From positions 3,183,227 through 3,247,226 of the forward strand of contig NZ_CP101161.1 of the NCBI RefSeq assembly GCF_024298865.1: 64,000 bases of DNA, in the 5' to 3' direction. Each line of letters starts with the position of its first letter. Position 1 is the stretch's first letter. The notes below the pieces were generated by a model. The model saw only the letters and a list, made by a program, of their open reading frames with translations. It was not told where the DNA came from and did no database searches. Shown in pieces: positions 6,469 to 16,009 of the stretch. The DNA comes from Halorarius halobius (GTDB taxonomy: Archaea; Halobacteriota; Halobacteria; Halobacteriales; Haloarculaceae). The position numbers and the translations under genes are program-made.

Positions 6469-9359
6469 GCTATCGGCGGGCGCTGGTCGGGCGCTGGTCG
6501 CGCCGCGACCGGCTGGCCGTCGTCGTCGTCGCCGTCGCCGTCGCCTTCCTCACGGGCGCGACGCTGGTGGTGCTCGCGGTCGGCTCCTCGACGACCGCAA
6601 TCGCCGCCGACTACGGGACGAACGCGACCGTCACCTCCCACGCGTCGGTTCAGGCGGCCGAGCAGGCCGCCGGCCCCGACGCGGTCGTCGTCCCGCTTGC
6701 CACCGTCGAGATGCCGAACGGCACCGCGACCGTCGCCGGCGTGCCCGAGGGGTCGACCGTGGGCGGCGTGTCACTTCGCGGCGCCGACACGCCGACGCTC
6801 GGCCGCCTCGACGCCGCCCGGAACGTGACCTTGCGTGGCGACGGCGGGCAGGCGAGGCTACGGGTCGCGCCCCGAAGCGGCGGCCCGTTCCCGGCCGACT
6901 GGTACGTCGCCGCCCCCGCCACCGTCGACCGACTCGGCGGCGAGCGGGCGCTCGTCGTCACGCCCGCCGACGGGGTGCCGGCCCGGGGCGCACCAATGCG
7001 GGGCGTGCTCGCCTTCTTCATCGCGGGGACGCGCAGTGCCCTCGCCACGCTCTCCGTCGCGGCCGGCGTCGGGGCGACGCTCGTCGGCGTCACCGTCTAC
7101 AGCGTCACACGGATGACCGTCCGCGACCGCCTCCGCGACCTGTTCGTGCTCCGGGCGACGGGCGCGACCCGCTGGGACGTGCGCCGGCTGTTTCTCGAGC
7201 GGGGACTGCTGTTGCTCGGCGTCGGCGTCGCGCTCGGCTACGCGGTCGGCGTCATCACGACGAACCTCGCGGTGAACGTCGCCGTCGCCGTCGGTTTGCC
7301 CACCTCGCTGTCGACGCGCGTGACCGCCGAGGCCGTCCGCTTCCTGCTACCGACCTACGGCGGCGTGGTGGCTATCGGGGCGCTGGCCACGCTGGCCGCC
7401 GTCCAGCCGGAGCTGTCGAAACCGCCGGGGAACATCGAGGACGCAACTGCGCGGTTCGCGTTCGACGGGCTCGGCCCCCGGCTCCTCTCGATGCGGACGG
7501 TCGTGCCGACGGCCGCGACGCTGGCGGCGTTCGTGACGTTCCTGCTGGTAGTCGCCGGACTCGCCGGCGTCGCCGGGCCGCTCGCGGCCGGCTCGGGGGC
7601 GACCATCACCGAACCGGACAGCACCCACCCGATAGCGAGCGACGTGCCCGCCGCCTATGCCGAGCCGTTGCGCGACCGTGGCATCGCCGCTAGCCCCGAG
7701 ATACTGCTGTTTCTCGTCAGCGACGGCCAGCCGTTCCCGGCACGCGGCGCGAACTACTCGGCGTTCAGTTCGGTCACGGACGCCAGCCTCGTGGCCGGCG
7801 AGCCTCCGGCGTCGCCCGACGAGGCCGTCATCGGCGCGGACCTCGCGGACACGCTCGGCGTCGGCGTCGGCGACCGCGTCGTGCTCGGCGGGAGCCTCCG
7901 GCCGGCCGTGACGCGGGTGACCGTCGTCGGAACGTTCACCGCGCCCGGCCCGGACGACGACCAACTCGTCGTCAGCCTCGCCACCGCGCGTCACCTCACC
8001 CGAGTCGGTGACGGGCAGGTCAACTTCATCCGCGCCGAGCGACTGCCGGACATCCCCGAGACCGCGGGGACCGCGAGCGTCACGGACCTGTCGGCACCGT
8101 CAACGGTCGCGGCCGGGGAGTCGTTCACCGCGACCGTCACCGTCCGCAACGACGGACTCGCGGACCGAACGGTCAGCCGCGAGGTTCGGTTCGGCGGCAC
8201 GCGCCGCACCGTCGAGGTCCGGGTGCCCGCGAGCGGCCAGCGCACGACAACCGTCGAGTTCCTCGCCGAGCGGCGGGGGACACGGCCGGTCGTGGCCGAC
8301 GATGTGCGGACGAACGTGACGGTGCTCGCGCCCGACGCCGTCCGGTTCGACAGCGTACCGGAACGAGCCCCACCCAGGAGCGCGCCGCTCGTCCGCCTGC
8401 TCGATGCACGCGGACGCCCGGTCGCCGGTGCGACCGTCACCGCCGGCAACTGGTCGGGGACGACCGGCGAGGACGGCACCGTCCGCGTCTCGTTGAACGA
8501 ATCGGGCGAGCGCCGCCTCACGGCGACGCGGGGGAACTACAGCGCCACGACGGCGGTGATGGTGACACCGGAGGCGACGCGGCGGCTGACCGTGACGCTC
8601 CGGGTGGCGCCGAGCAGTCCGAGCCAACTCGTCGAACCGACGGCCACGGCGACCGTCGGGAACCCGTGGGCGGTTCCGCTCACGCGGTCGGTGGCGCTCG
8701 TCGGGCCGACCGGCGCCAGCGAGCGGACGGTCACCGTCGCACCCGGCGGGAGCCGGACGGTCGACCGTGAACTCGCCCGGCGGCCGCCCGGGCGCTACGA
8801 GGTCGCCCTGCGGGCGAACGGGACGACCCGGACAGCGGCGACGTATCGCGTGACCGGCGACGAGCGGGTCGTCGCGGCGCTCGCGACCAGCGGGCGGTCG
8901 GGGTCGACCGGCATCGGGCAGGCCGTGCAGGTCGCGCTCGGCAACCTCGAACTCGCGGTCGCCGCGCTGGTGCTTCTCGGCGCGGGCATGACCGTCGGCG
9001 GCGCGGCCGCGACCTTCGCGGGCGCGGTCCACGGCACCCGACGGACGGTCGGCGTCCTGCGTGCGGTCGGACAGACCCGGGCGACCATCGCACGGCTCGT
9101 ACTCGGCGACGCCCTCCGACTCGGCGTCGGTGCCGTCCTCGCCGCGGTCGCCGCGAGCCTGCTTGCCCTGCAGGCATTCGACGCCGTCGGCCTGCTCACC
9201 ATCTACGGCGTCGCCATCCCGACGACGCCCTCCGTCGCCGTGCTCGCGGCCGTCGCCGGGGGGAGTCTGTTCGTGGTCGGCGTCGGCGCGGGTGTGGCGG
9301 CCGCCGGACTGCTCGCCCAGTCGCCGGCGGCCCTCCTCGACGGAGGTGACGGCCGGTGA
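6465..9359 (+). CDS. FtsX-like permease with large extracellular CARDB-like insert
   Basis: A 964-residue membrane protein; the start at MSYRRALVGRWSRRDRL is chosen because the next helix (LAVVVVAVAVAFLTGATLVV) is the usual N-terminal anchor. Layout: anchor helix, extracellular MacB-like domain, FtsX helices around residues 180-320, another anchor near 350-375, extracellular part. Then come a CARDB-like Ig domain (DLSAPSTVAAGESFTATVTV) and a carboxypeptidase-regulatory-like repeat, and finally the last FtsX helices. Ordinary FtsX permeases of this topology lack the 300-residue insert. A role in export or surface sensing is inferred. No ATPase gene is adjacent; the next gene overlaps it (GTGA). 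Confidence 0.8.
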   Translation: MSYRRALVGRWSRRDRLAVVVVAVAVAFLTGATLVVLAVGSSTTAIAADYGTNATVTSHASVQAAEQAAGPDAVVVPLATVEMPNGTATVAGVPEGSTVGGVSLRGADTPTLGRLDAARNVTLRGDGGQARLRVAPRSGGPFPADWYVAAPATVDRLGGERALVVTPADGVPARGAPMRGVLAFFIAGTRSALATLSVAAGVGATLVGVTVYSVTRMTVRDRLRDLFVLRATGATRWDVRRLFLERGLLLLGVGVALGYAVGVITTNLAVNVAVAVGLPTSLSTRVTAEAVRFLLPTYGGVVAIGALATLAAVQPELSKPPGNIEDATARFAFDGLGPRLLSMRTVVPTAATLAAFVTFLLVVAGLAGVAGPLAAGSGATITEPDSTHPIASDVPAAYAEPLRDRGIAASPEILLFLVSDGQPFPARGANYSAFSSVTDASLVAGEPPASPDEAVIGADLADTLGVGVGDRVVLGGSLRPAVTRVTVVGTFTAPGPDDDQLVVSLATARHLTRVGDGQVNFIRAERLPDIPETAGTASVTDLSAPSTVAAGESFTATVTVRNDGLADRTVSREVRFGGTRRTVEVRVPASGQRTTTVEFLAERRGTRPVVADDVRTNVTVLAPDAVRFDSVPERAPPRSAPLVRLLDARGRPVAGATVTAGNWSGTTGEDGTVRVSLNESGERRLTATRGNYSATTAVMVTPEATRRLTVTLRVAPSSPSQLVEPTATATVGNPWAVPLTRSVALVGPTGASERTVTVAPGGSRTVDRELARRPPGRYEVALRANGTTRTAATYRVTGDERVVAALATSGRSGSTGIGQAVQVALGNLELAVAALVLLGAGMTVGGAAATFAGAVHGTRRTVGVLRAVGQTRATIARLVLGDALRLGVGAVLAAVAASLLALQAFDAVGLLTIYGVAIPTTPSVAVLAAVAGGSLFVVGVGAGVAAAGLLAQSPAALLDGGDGR

Positions 9360-10972
9360 GCCGGCGGCGCTGGCCGTTGCTGGTGGTCGCGGCGGTGAGC
9401 GTCGGCCTCGCCGCCCGCGCGGCGTTCCTCTACTGGAGCCCGCTTCCGGCGACGCTCGACGGGTTCCGGTACGCGCGGCTCGCGGCCGGGCTGGATGGCT
9501 CCTTGCTGGCGTCTGCCGTCCAGTCGGACGAACTCGTGTGGACGCTACTGCTCGGGGCGGCGGCCGACGTGACCGGCGTCAGGCCGCTGTATCTCGCTCA
9601 GCCGCTCGTCGCCTGCATCGGCGGCGCGTCGGTGCTGGGGGGCCTCGTCCTCGTCCGTGGGGTCGGGCGAGCCGCCGACTGGCCGGCGCGGCGAACTTTC
9701 CACGCGAGCGTTCTCGCGGGACTCGGCCTCGCAGTCAGCGGGATGTACCTGCGGCGCACGGGCGTCCCCGACGAGGAGGCGCTCGCGCTCCTGCTGTTGC
9801 CACTGTTCGCGCTCGCGGCCCATCGGGCGCTTGCCTCGAACCGGCGAGCATGGGCAGGGCTGTTCGGCCTGCTGGCGCTTGTGTACCCACCGCTCCACAA
9901 CATGAGTTCGCTGGTGGCCGCGTTCACCCTGACGGCGGTCGTCGTCGTCCACCTTGCCCAGGCTGAATCGCGCCGCGAGGTTCTGGCCCCCACCGTGGCC
10001 GTCGCCGGATTCTGGAGCTACTTCTTCGGCTACTACACCGCCGCCGAGCGGGTCGGTCTCGAGTTGACGTACTCGGGGCTGTTGGGTGACCACCTGGGCG
10101 CGTTTTTCGCGTGGCTGGTGGTGCTCGCGGTTGGGACCGTCTGGCTGTACACGACGACCGACCGGGCGGTTCGGACGACGCTCGGCGTCGGCGTCGGCAT
10201 CTGGTTCCTCGCCGCGGGCGCGAACCTCGTCGCGCCGGTGTTCCCGGGCACCATCGAGACGCCGCCGCTGATACTCGGCCTCGCACTGCTGTACGTCGTC
10301 CCCGTTGCGCTGTTCGCGTGGGGGCTCCCGTCGGTCCGACGGCTCGGTGGCGACGCACCTGCCACCGTCGCGCTGTTGCTGGCCCCCGTCGCGCTGGTCT
10401 GGTTCACGCTCGCCACGTCGCTGACGCCCGAGTTCTTCGGGACGGCGATGCGCGTGCAGGTCCACGCCCACGTCGCCACGTTCGTACTCGCGGCCGTCGT
10501 CGCCGTCGCCATCGCGGCCGACCGCCCGGTCGCCGGTCGCACGCTCGTCGCCGTGCTGGTCGTCGCCACCCTGCTGTCCGCGCCGTTCGCGTTCGTCCAC
10601 ATCGACACCGCGACCGCACCGCGGACGGTCCACGCCTCGGAGTTCGACGCCGTCTCCGTCGCCGCCTCCAGCGGGGGCTACGCGTCGGACCACCGGCTCT
10701 CGCGTGTCGGCCCGCTCTACTACGGCGGAAACGTTTCCGGGGCTGTCGGCCCGACCCGTGCGTGGCTGGCCGGCGGCGACCCGCCGGACTGCTTGACGCT
10801 CGCACAGCGGTCGTGGACCGTCGAGGGCGCGCATTTCTACCCGACGCCCCCGTTACGGCTTCCCCCAGACCGGTTCGACCGCTGGCACGAGCGCGGCAAC
10901 CTCGTCTACAGCACGGGCGGGACGACGGAAACGTATCTCGTGGTGCCGCCCGGCGAGTCGGAAACGTGTTGA
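9356..10972 (+). CDS. Multi-pass membrane protein, GT-C/oligosaccharyltransferase-like
   Basis: A 538-residue protein with about 11-12 membrane helices and a soluble C-terminal part from about residue 430. It begins at GTG and overlaps the permease stop by four bases. After helix 1 there is an extracellular segment (YWSPLPATLDGFRYARLA) and later RRTGVPDEEALALLLLPLF; this architecture (loop after the first helix, many helices, soluble tail ending in a secreted-type domain) resembles GT-C glycosyltransferases. I see no clear catalytic DXD or WWDYG-type motif, so the family is uncertain. Coupling to the FtsX protein suggests they act together at the cell surface. Confidence 0.6.
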   Translation: MSRRRWPLLVVAAVSVGLAARAAFLYWSPLPATLDGFRYARLAAGLDGSLLASAVQSDELVWTLLLGAAADVTGVRPLYLAQPLVACIGGASVLGGLVLVRGVGRAADWPARRTFHASVLAGLGLAVSGMYLRRTGVPDEEALALLLLPLFALAAHRALASNRRAWAGLFGLLALVYPPLHNMSSLVAAFTLTAVVVVHLAQAESRREVLAPTVAVAGFWSYFFGYYTAAERVGLELTYSGLLGDHLGAFFAWLVVLAVGTVWLYTTTDRAVRTTLGVGVGIWFLAAGANLVAPVFPGTIETPPLILGLALLYVVPVALFAWGLPSVRRLGGDAPATVALLLAPVALVWFTLATSLTPEFFGTAMRVQVHAHVATFVLAAVVAVAIAADRPVAGRTLVAVLVVATLLSAPFAFVHIDTATAPRTVHASEFDAVSVAASSGGYASDHRLSRVGPLYYGGNVSGAVGPTRAWLAGGDPPDCLTLAQRSWTVEGAHFYPTPPLRLPPDRFDRWHERGNLVYSTGGTTETYLVVPPGESETC

Positions 10973-11096
10973 CACGAGGCGGCGCCAGTCTCCGGTGAGT
11001 CCTGGGCAACTGCTGGGCGAGTGTCTCGCCTTCGGTACCGTCACGACGCTCGGCGACGGCCAGCCGGTCGGTTCGGCCGCGGGGCGACCAGGTCGG

Positions 11097-11648
11097 TCAT
11101 CCGCTCGGCACGACCCGCCGCCGAACCGCGGTTCCCAGTTCCGCGAGCCCCGGTCGGCCGTGGTGGTTCCACAGCAGAAGCATCGCGGCCGTAAGCGCGA
11201 ACCCGAACAGGACGAACGGCGACTCAAGGATGTCGCTGAGATGTGCAATCACGCCCTCGACTTCGCTCTCCGGTGGGTCGACGAGCGGCCACAGCAGGAA
11301 GCCGAGGTCGGCCCACTGGAACGTCACCAGCCCGTACAGCGCGTCCCCGAGCAGATGCGCGAGGTAGCCGACGGCGAACGCGGTGCCCGTCGCGCGTTGG
11401 TTCCGGCGGGCCGCCAGCCACCAGACGAGCGCGACCAGAGGGGCGGCGACGAGAAGCGAGTGGGCGAGCGTCCGGCCGTACGGCAGGACGTGGAGATACC
11501 ACGCGAGCGGCTTGTCGACGAGGTCGGGGAGTTGGGTCCCAACGCCGAGTGCGACCACCGGCCACCCCGACGGCTGGCCGCGGCCACGACCCCGGAGGTA
11601 CAGCGTGTAGCAGAGGTAACCGAGCGCGGCGTGAGCCCAGGGCCACAT
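11097..11648 (-). CDS. DUF457/YdjM-type membrane-bound metal-dependent hydrolase-like protein
   Basis: The start at MWPWAHAALGYL gives 183 residues. Family marks are the N-terminal WPWAHAALGY, GTQLPDLVDKP, the RTLAHSLLVA segment and the YLAHLLGDALYG segment, which together place His and Asp residues in and near four or five membrane helices. Members are called inner-membrane metal-dependent hydrolases (LexA-regulated YdjM in E. coli); no reaction is established. A longer in-frame extension upstream is basic and is not used. It is convergent with the preceding membrane gene and divergent from the 91-residue gene after it. Confidence 0.75.
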   Translation of the reverse strand: MWPWAHAALGYLCYTLYLRGRGRGQPSGWPVVALGVGTQLPDLVDKPLAWYLHVLPYGRTLAHSLLVAAPLVALVWWLAARRNQRATGTAFAVGYLAHLLGDALYGLVTFQWADLGFLLWPLVDPPESEVEGVIAHLSDILESPFVLFGFALTAAMLLLWNHHGRPGLAELGTAVRRRVVPSG

Positions 11649-11763
11649 CACTAGCAGGGAACGTGACGAGCGGTTAGACCCTTGTGGTTCGGGGGACGCC
11701 GCCATCGGTTCGACCCGCCGGTGAGTCACCAGATTATAACCGTCGGCCCCGCAAGCGTTCGCT

Positions 11764-12039
11764 ATGGCCACCCGGCGACGCCAGCGGTTCATCCGAGCGA
11801 ACGTGGCGTGGATGCTCGGGACGGTCCTTGCGCTGTCGTTGCTGGGGTCGCTCTCCTACGAACTCGTCTTCGTCGTCTCGCTCATCGGCTTCCTCGTCGT
11901 CGTCGAGTTGACCGCGCCGTTCAACGTGACGCCACGGTGGCGTTCGCGGCTGAAATGGCTCATCGGACTCGGACTGCTCGTGTTCGGCTACATCGTGATC
12001 CGGCGCATCCTCGCCATCCTCCCGCCGGGGGTGTTCTGA
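11764..12039 (+). CDS. Small three-helix membrane protein of the MoxR/DUF58 cluster
   Basis: A 91-residue protein with helices at about 15-35 (MLGTVLALSLLGSLSYELVF), 34-50 and 62-85. It starts with a basic stretch (MATRRRQRF) and has no recognised catalytic motif. Its stop is followed at once by the GTG of the DUF4350 gene (TGAGTG), so the two are surely co-transcribed. Haloarchaeal MoxR/DUF58 loci usually hold such small membrane proteins; its role is unknown. Confidence 0.7.
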   Translation: MATRRRQRFIRANVAWMLGTVLALSLLGSLSYELVFVVSLIGFLVVVELTAPFNVTPRWRSRLKWLIGLGLLVFGYIVIRRILAILPPGVF

Positions 12040-13107
12040 GTGGGCGGCGACGGTCCGGACTGGACGCCGTTCGACCTCTCGTACCCGACGGTCCTGCTGG
12101 TGGCGCTGTGTCTCGCTATCGGCCTCGCCGTCGTCGTCGCCGCGAGCACGTCGTCGGCGTCGTTCGGCGCGTACAACGCCGAGTGGAACGGCGCCTCCGA
12201 ACTCGAAGCGCAGGCCACGGCGGTCGGAAGCGACGCCGACATCGTCCGGAACACGACGGCCTACACCGAGTCGGAACCCGACGAGACGGTCGCGCTCGTG
12301 CTCTCGCCCGACCGGCCGTACACGCCCGCGGAGACGGCTCGAATCCGCCGGTTCGTCCGGGACGGTGGCACGCTCGTCGTCGCGGAGGATTACGGCGACG
12401 GCGGCAATCGGTTGCTCGACGCCGTGGGTGCACGGGCCCGCGTCGACGGCCGGTCGGTCCGCGACGAGCGGTACAACTACCGGTCGCCGGAACTGCCCGT
12501 TGCGCGGAACGTCTCCGAGCATCCGCTGACCGAGGGCGTCGACCGGTTGACGCTCAACCACGGTACCGTCCTCAACGCGAGCAACGCGACGGTGCTGGTG
12601 CGAACCTCCGAATACGCGTATCTGGACGCGAACGACAACGACGCCATCGACGAGACCGAGTCGCTCGAGAGCCGGCCCGTCGCCGCCGTGGAGTCGGTCG
12701 GCGAGGGACGGGTCGTGACCGTCTCGGACCCGAGCCTGTTCATCAACGCCATGCTGGAGCGGTCGGGCAACCAGCAGTTCACGCGGAACCTGTTCGAACG
12801 CGGGGACCGCGTGCTTCTCGACTACTCACACACCGCCGGCGTTCCACCGCTCGCCCTCGCGCTACTCGTGATCCGCGAGCAGGCGTTGCTTCAGGTAGCG
12901 CTGGGGCTCGGCGGCGTCGCAGCCGTCCTCGCCTGGAGCGGCGGGTTGATCGGCGGGCTCGCGAAGCGGCTCCGACGCGACCGGCCCGGCGACGGTGTCC
13001 AGGCCACGACCGACGACCTGACGGCGTATCTAAAACGGCAGTACCCCCACTGGGAGGAGGAGCGTCTCGAGCGCGTGGTCGAGTCGGTCAGACGACGCGA
13101 GGAGTGA
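12040..13107 (+). CDS. DUF4350 domain membrane protein
   Basis: A 355-residue protein (GTG start) with an N-terminal membrane helix (residues about 15-35), an extracellular domain of GATase-like fold as in DUF4350 (SASFGAYNAEWNGASELEAQA, then FVRDGGTLVVAEDYGDGGNRLL, which is the characteristic DUF4350 stretch), a second membrane helix near 268-300, and a cytoplasmic helical tail (LTAYLKRQYPHWEEERLERVV). DUF4350 proteins nearly always sit with MoxR ATPases and DUF58 proteins, as here. The extracellular domain may bind a ligand or a peptidase partner; that is inferred. Confidence 0.85.
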   Translation: MGGDGPDWTPFDLSYPTVLLVALCLAIGLAVVVAASTSSASFGAYNAEWNGASELEAQATAVGSDADIVRNTTAYTESEPDETVALVLSPDRPYTPAETARIRRFVRDGGTLVVAEDYGDGGNRLLDAVGARARVDGRSVRDERYNYRSPELPVARNVSEHPLTEGVDRLTLNHGTVLNASNATVLVRTSEYAYLDANDNDAIDETESLESRPVAAVESVGEGRVVTVSDPSLFINAMLERSGNQQFTRNLFERGDRVLLDYSHTAGVPPLALALLVIREQALLQVALGLGGVAAVLAWSGGLIGGLAKRLRRDRPGDGVQATTDDLTAYLKRQYPHWEEERLERVVESVRRREE

Positions 13108-13108
13108 C

Positions 13109-13240
13109 CTACTCGGGAGAATCGACGACCTTGCCGCCGCAGTACTTGCAGAGGTCCGCCTGCCAGGGCACCGTCTCCTTCACCTCCGTCGCCTCGTCAC
13201 AGTTCGGGCAATACGGGTCCTCTAGGTCGTCATTAGACAC
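13109..13240 (-). CDS. 43-residue double-CxxC zinc protein
   Basis: A short reading frame from a GTG at 13240 to TAG at 13109, preceded by a strong Shine-Dalgarno (GGGGGAGGT, about 4 nt before the GTG). It encodes CPNC near residue 11 and CKYCGG near residue 31, i.e. two CxxC knuckles that would bind one zinc ion, with an acidic tail. This is the composition of the small zinc-finger proteins common in haloarchaea, several of which affect swarming and biofilm. It is wedged tail to tail against the DUF4350 gene, one base after its stop. Confidence 0.75.
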   Translation of the reverse strand: MSNDDLEDPYCPNCDEATEVKETVPWQADLCKYCGGKVVDSPE

Positions 13241-13433
13241 GACCTCCCCCCAGGCGGCCGATGGAATCTCGACCGACCCGATCCGTTCCCATCCCGGCTG
13301 CGATGGGTCCCCCCCGGTGAATCGTTTCGAGCCATCTGTGGCACCGCATCAGCCGTTGGTCCAAATCAGCATGAATATTTTGGTGGTCGAGACGTCGGGG
13401 CCCGCCCCTCTGTCCACTCGAGTACAAACGTGA

Positions 13434-13439
13434 TTTTAA
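13434..13439 (+). promoter_or_regulatory. TATA box for the MoxR gene
   Basis: TTTTAA centred about 28 nt before the ATG at 13465. The spacing predicts a transcript beginning at or just before the ATG (leaderless), which also argues for that start over the GTG at 13456. Confidence 0.5.
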
Positions 13440-13464
13440 GTTTGGAGCCTCAGACGTGGAAGTG

Positions 13465-14502
<1,038 letters not shown>

Positions 14503-14548
14503 GGTCGTCACGGGCGCTACCGGCCTCAGTTCACGGATCCGAGTCGCG

Positions 14549-15460
14549 TCAGGCTCCGTCGTCGTCCGGGAGTCGAAGCGTGATGACGTACTCGAAGCGG
14601 TCGTCGCCGACGCTGGTCTCCGCGGCGACGGGCTGGTCGAGCCCGCGGGCGAGGCCGACCGCGAACACCGAGACGACCGGATGGTCGAACCGCTCGACGG
14701 AGCCGTACAGGCTATCCGTGACTCCCACGGAGATGCGGTCGTCCTCGCGGTCGACGTCCAGCGCCGACGCGAGTTCGAACTGTTCGACGACGCCGTCAGC
14801 GAGCTGCTGTGCCAGCGGCCCCGGTTCGTCCGCCAGCGGCCCCGCGAGTGCCCGTTCGAGTTCCGAGAACAGGGGGTCGCCGGTCGGCTGCAGCGAGACG
14901 CCCTGCGTCCGGCCGTCCTCGGTCACCACGAACGGCTCCTCGAGAGCAGTCGCGTCCGGGACGGTGTACGACTCGTGTTGTGGCACGAACAGCCGTGCGT
15001 CGGCGCTGGCGTCGCTCTCGACGCCCCCGGTGGGTACGTACACCCGCTCGTGTGAGAGCCCGAGGTCCGCGACGATGTCGGCCTCGTTGGTCGCCAGGGC
15101 GCGGTAGACGCGTTCGCCGACCGCCGCACTGACGAACTGCTCGGGCGTCAGATAGTACGTCAACACCGCACCGAACAGACCGACGGCACCGAGCGCGAGC
15201 AGGACCTGCCGACTCCCCGGGAACGCGACGCCCGCACCGGCGGCGGCCACTCCGATAGCGCCGAGTGCCAGCGCGGTCCGCCGGTAGCTGGAGCGCCGGG
15301 CCCGGGCGTAATCACGGCGAAGTCGTCGGTTCTCCTCCTGCAGGAGGTCAAGCCGGGCGAGGAGGTCCTCGCGGTCGGCGCGCTCCCCCTCCGCGTCGGC
15401 GTCGGCATCGGCATCGGCGTCTTCGCTTCCGTTGGTGGCCGCCTCCGGCGTCCGGCTCAC
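14549..15460 (-). CDS. Haloarchaeal membrane protein with coiled coil, MoxR cluster
   Basis: A 303-residue protein: a disordered Asp/Ala-rich start, a coiled coil (REDLLARLDLLQEENRRLRR, about residues 31-55), two membrane helices at about 64-105, and a cytoplasmic or extracellular alpha/beta domain. No enzyme motif is recognised. Its GTG/ATG overlaps the stop of the upstream 137-residue membrane gene (4 nt), so they form a two- or three-gene operon with the DUF58 gene. It appears to be a conserved haloarchaeal protein of this cluster; its role is unknown. Confidence 0.7.
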   Translation of the reverse strand: MSRTPEAATNGSEDADADADADAEGERADREDLLARLDLLQEENRRLRRDYARARRSSYRRTALALGAIGVAAAGAGVAFPGSRQVLLALGAVGLFGAVLTYYLTPEQFVSAAVGERVYRALATNEADIVADLGLSHERVYVPTGGVESDASADARLFVPQHESYTVPDATALEEPFVVTEDGRTQGVSLQPTGDPLFSELERALAGPLADEPGPLAQQLADGVVEQFELASALDVDREDDRISVGVTDSLYGSVERFDHPVVSVFAVGLARGLDQPVAAETSVGDDRFEYVITLRLPDDDGA

Positions 15461-15870
15461 GGCTCCGCGTCACCTCCGGCGAGACCGAGACGGAGCAGTT
15501 CGACGCGGTGGAGCAGGTAGGCGACGACGGCCGCCACGACGAGAAGCGTCACCGCGAGCGCCCATAATCGGTCGGTCGCCTCCATCCCGATTGTGAGAAG
15601 GCCGCCGAAGCAAATCGTCGCGACGGCGAATGCAGCCACCCCCCGGCCTCTCGGCCGCTGCGCGAGCACAGTACCCGCGAGCACGAGCCAGAGGACCCCC
15701 TCCCCGACGAGCAGGGTCAGCAACTCAGGGGAGACGGGGACGCCGATGCGCACGTCGCCCGAAACGAACAGCAGCAGCGGCAACTGGCCGAGCACCACGA
15801 GTAGCACCGGAATCGACGGCCACCCGCCGTCCGTCTTCCCCGCCTCACCAGTCGTCTGTGAGCCACTCAT
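15457..15870 (-). CDS. Four-helix membrane protein of the MoxR/DUF58 cluster
   Basis: 137 residues from ATG 15870 (MSGSQTTGEAG). Four membrane helices are visible: about 19-37, 47-68, 77-96 and 102-122. No conserved polar motif stands out. The start was chosen over longer upstream sequence because that upstream stretch is Arg-rich, as expected of out-of-frame GC-rich DNA. It lies between DUF58 (140 bp upstream) and the coiled-coil membrane gene it overlaps. Unknown function; presumably part of the same membrane assembly. Confidence 0.65.
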   Translation of the reverse strand: MSGSQTTGEAGKTDGGWPSIPVLLVVLGQLPLLLFVSGDVRIGVPVSPELLTLLVGEGVLWLVLAGTVLAQRPRGRGVAAFAVATICFGGLLTIGMEATDRLWALAVTLLVVAAVVAYLLHRVELLRLGLAGGDAEP

Positions 15871-16009
15871 GCGTGAACGGACGGGAGCTGTGGACGTGCC
15901 CCGCGACCGCCCGCGCCGTCGTCGGCGCCCGGTCGGTCGGCCGTGCTGTGCTGGTCCATACGGTGTCGTGGACTGATGCACGGAAGAAGTTACTGGCATC
16001 CGACGGCTC

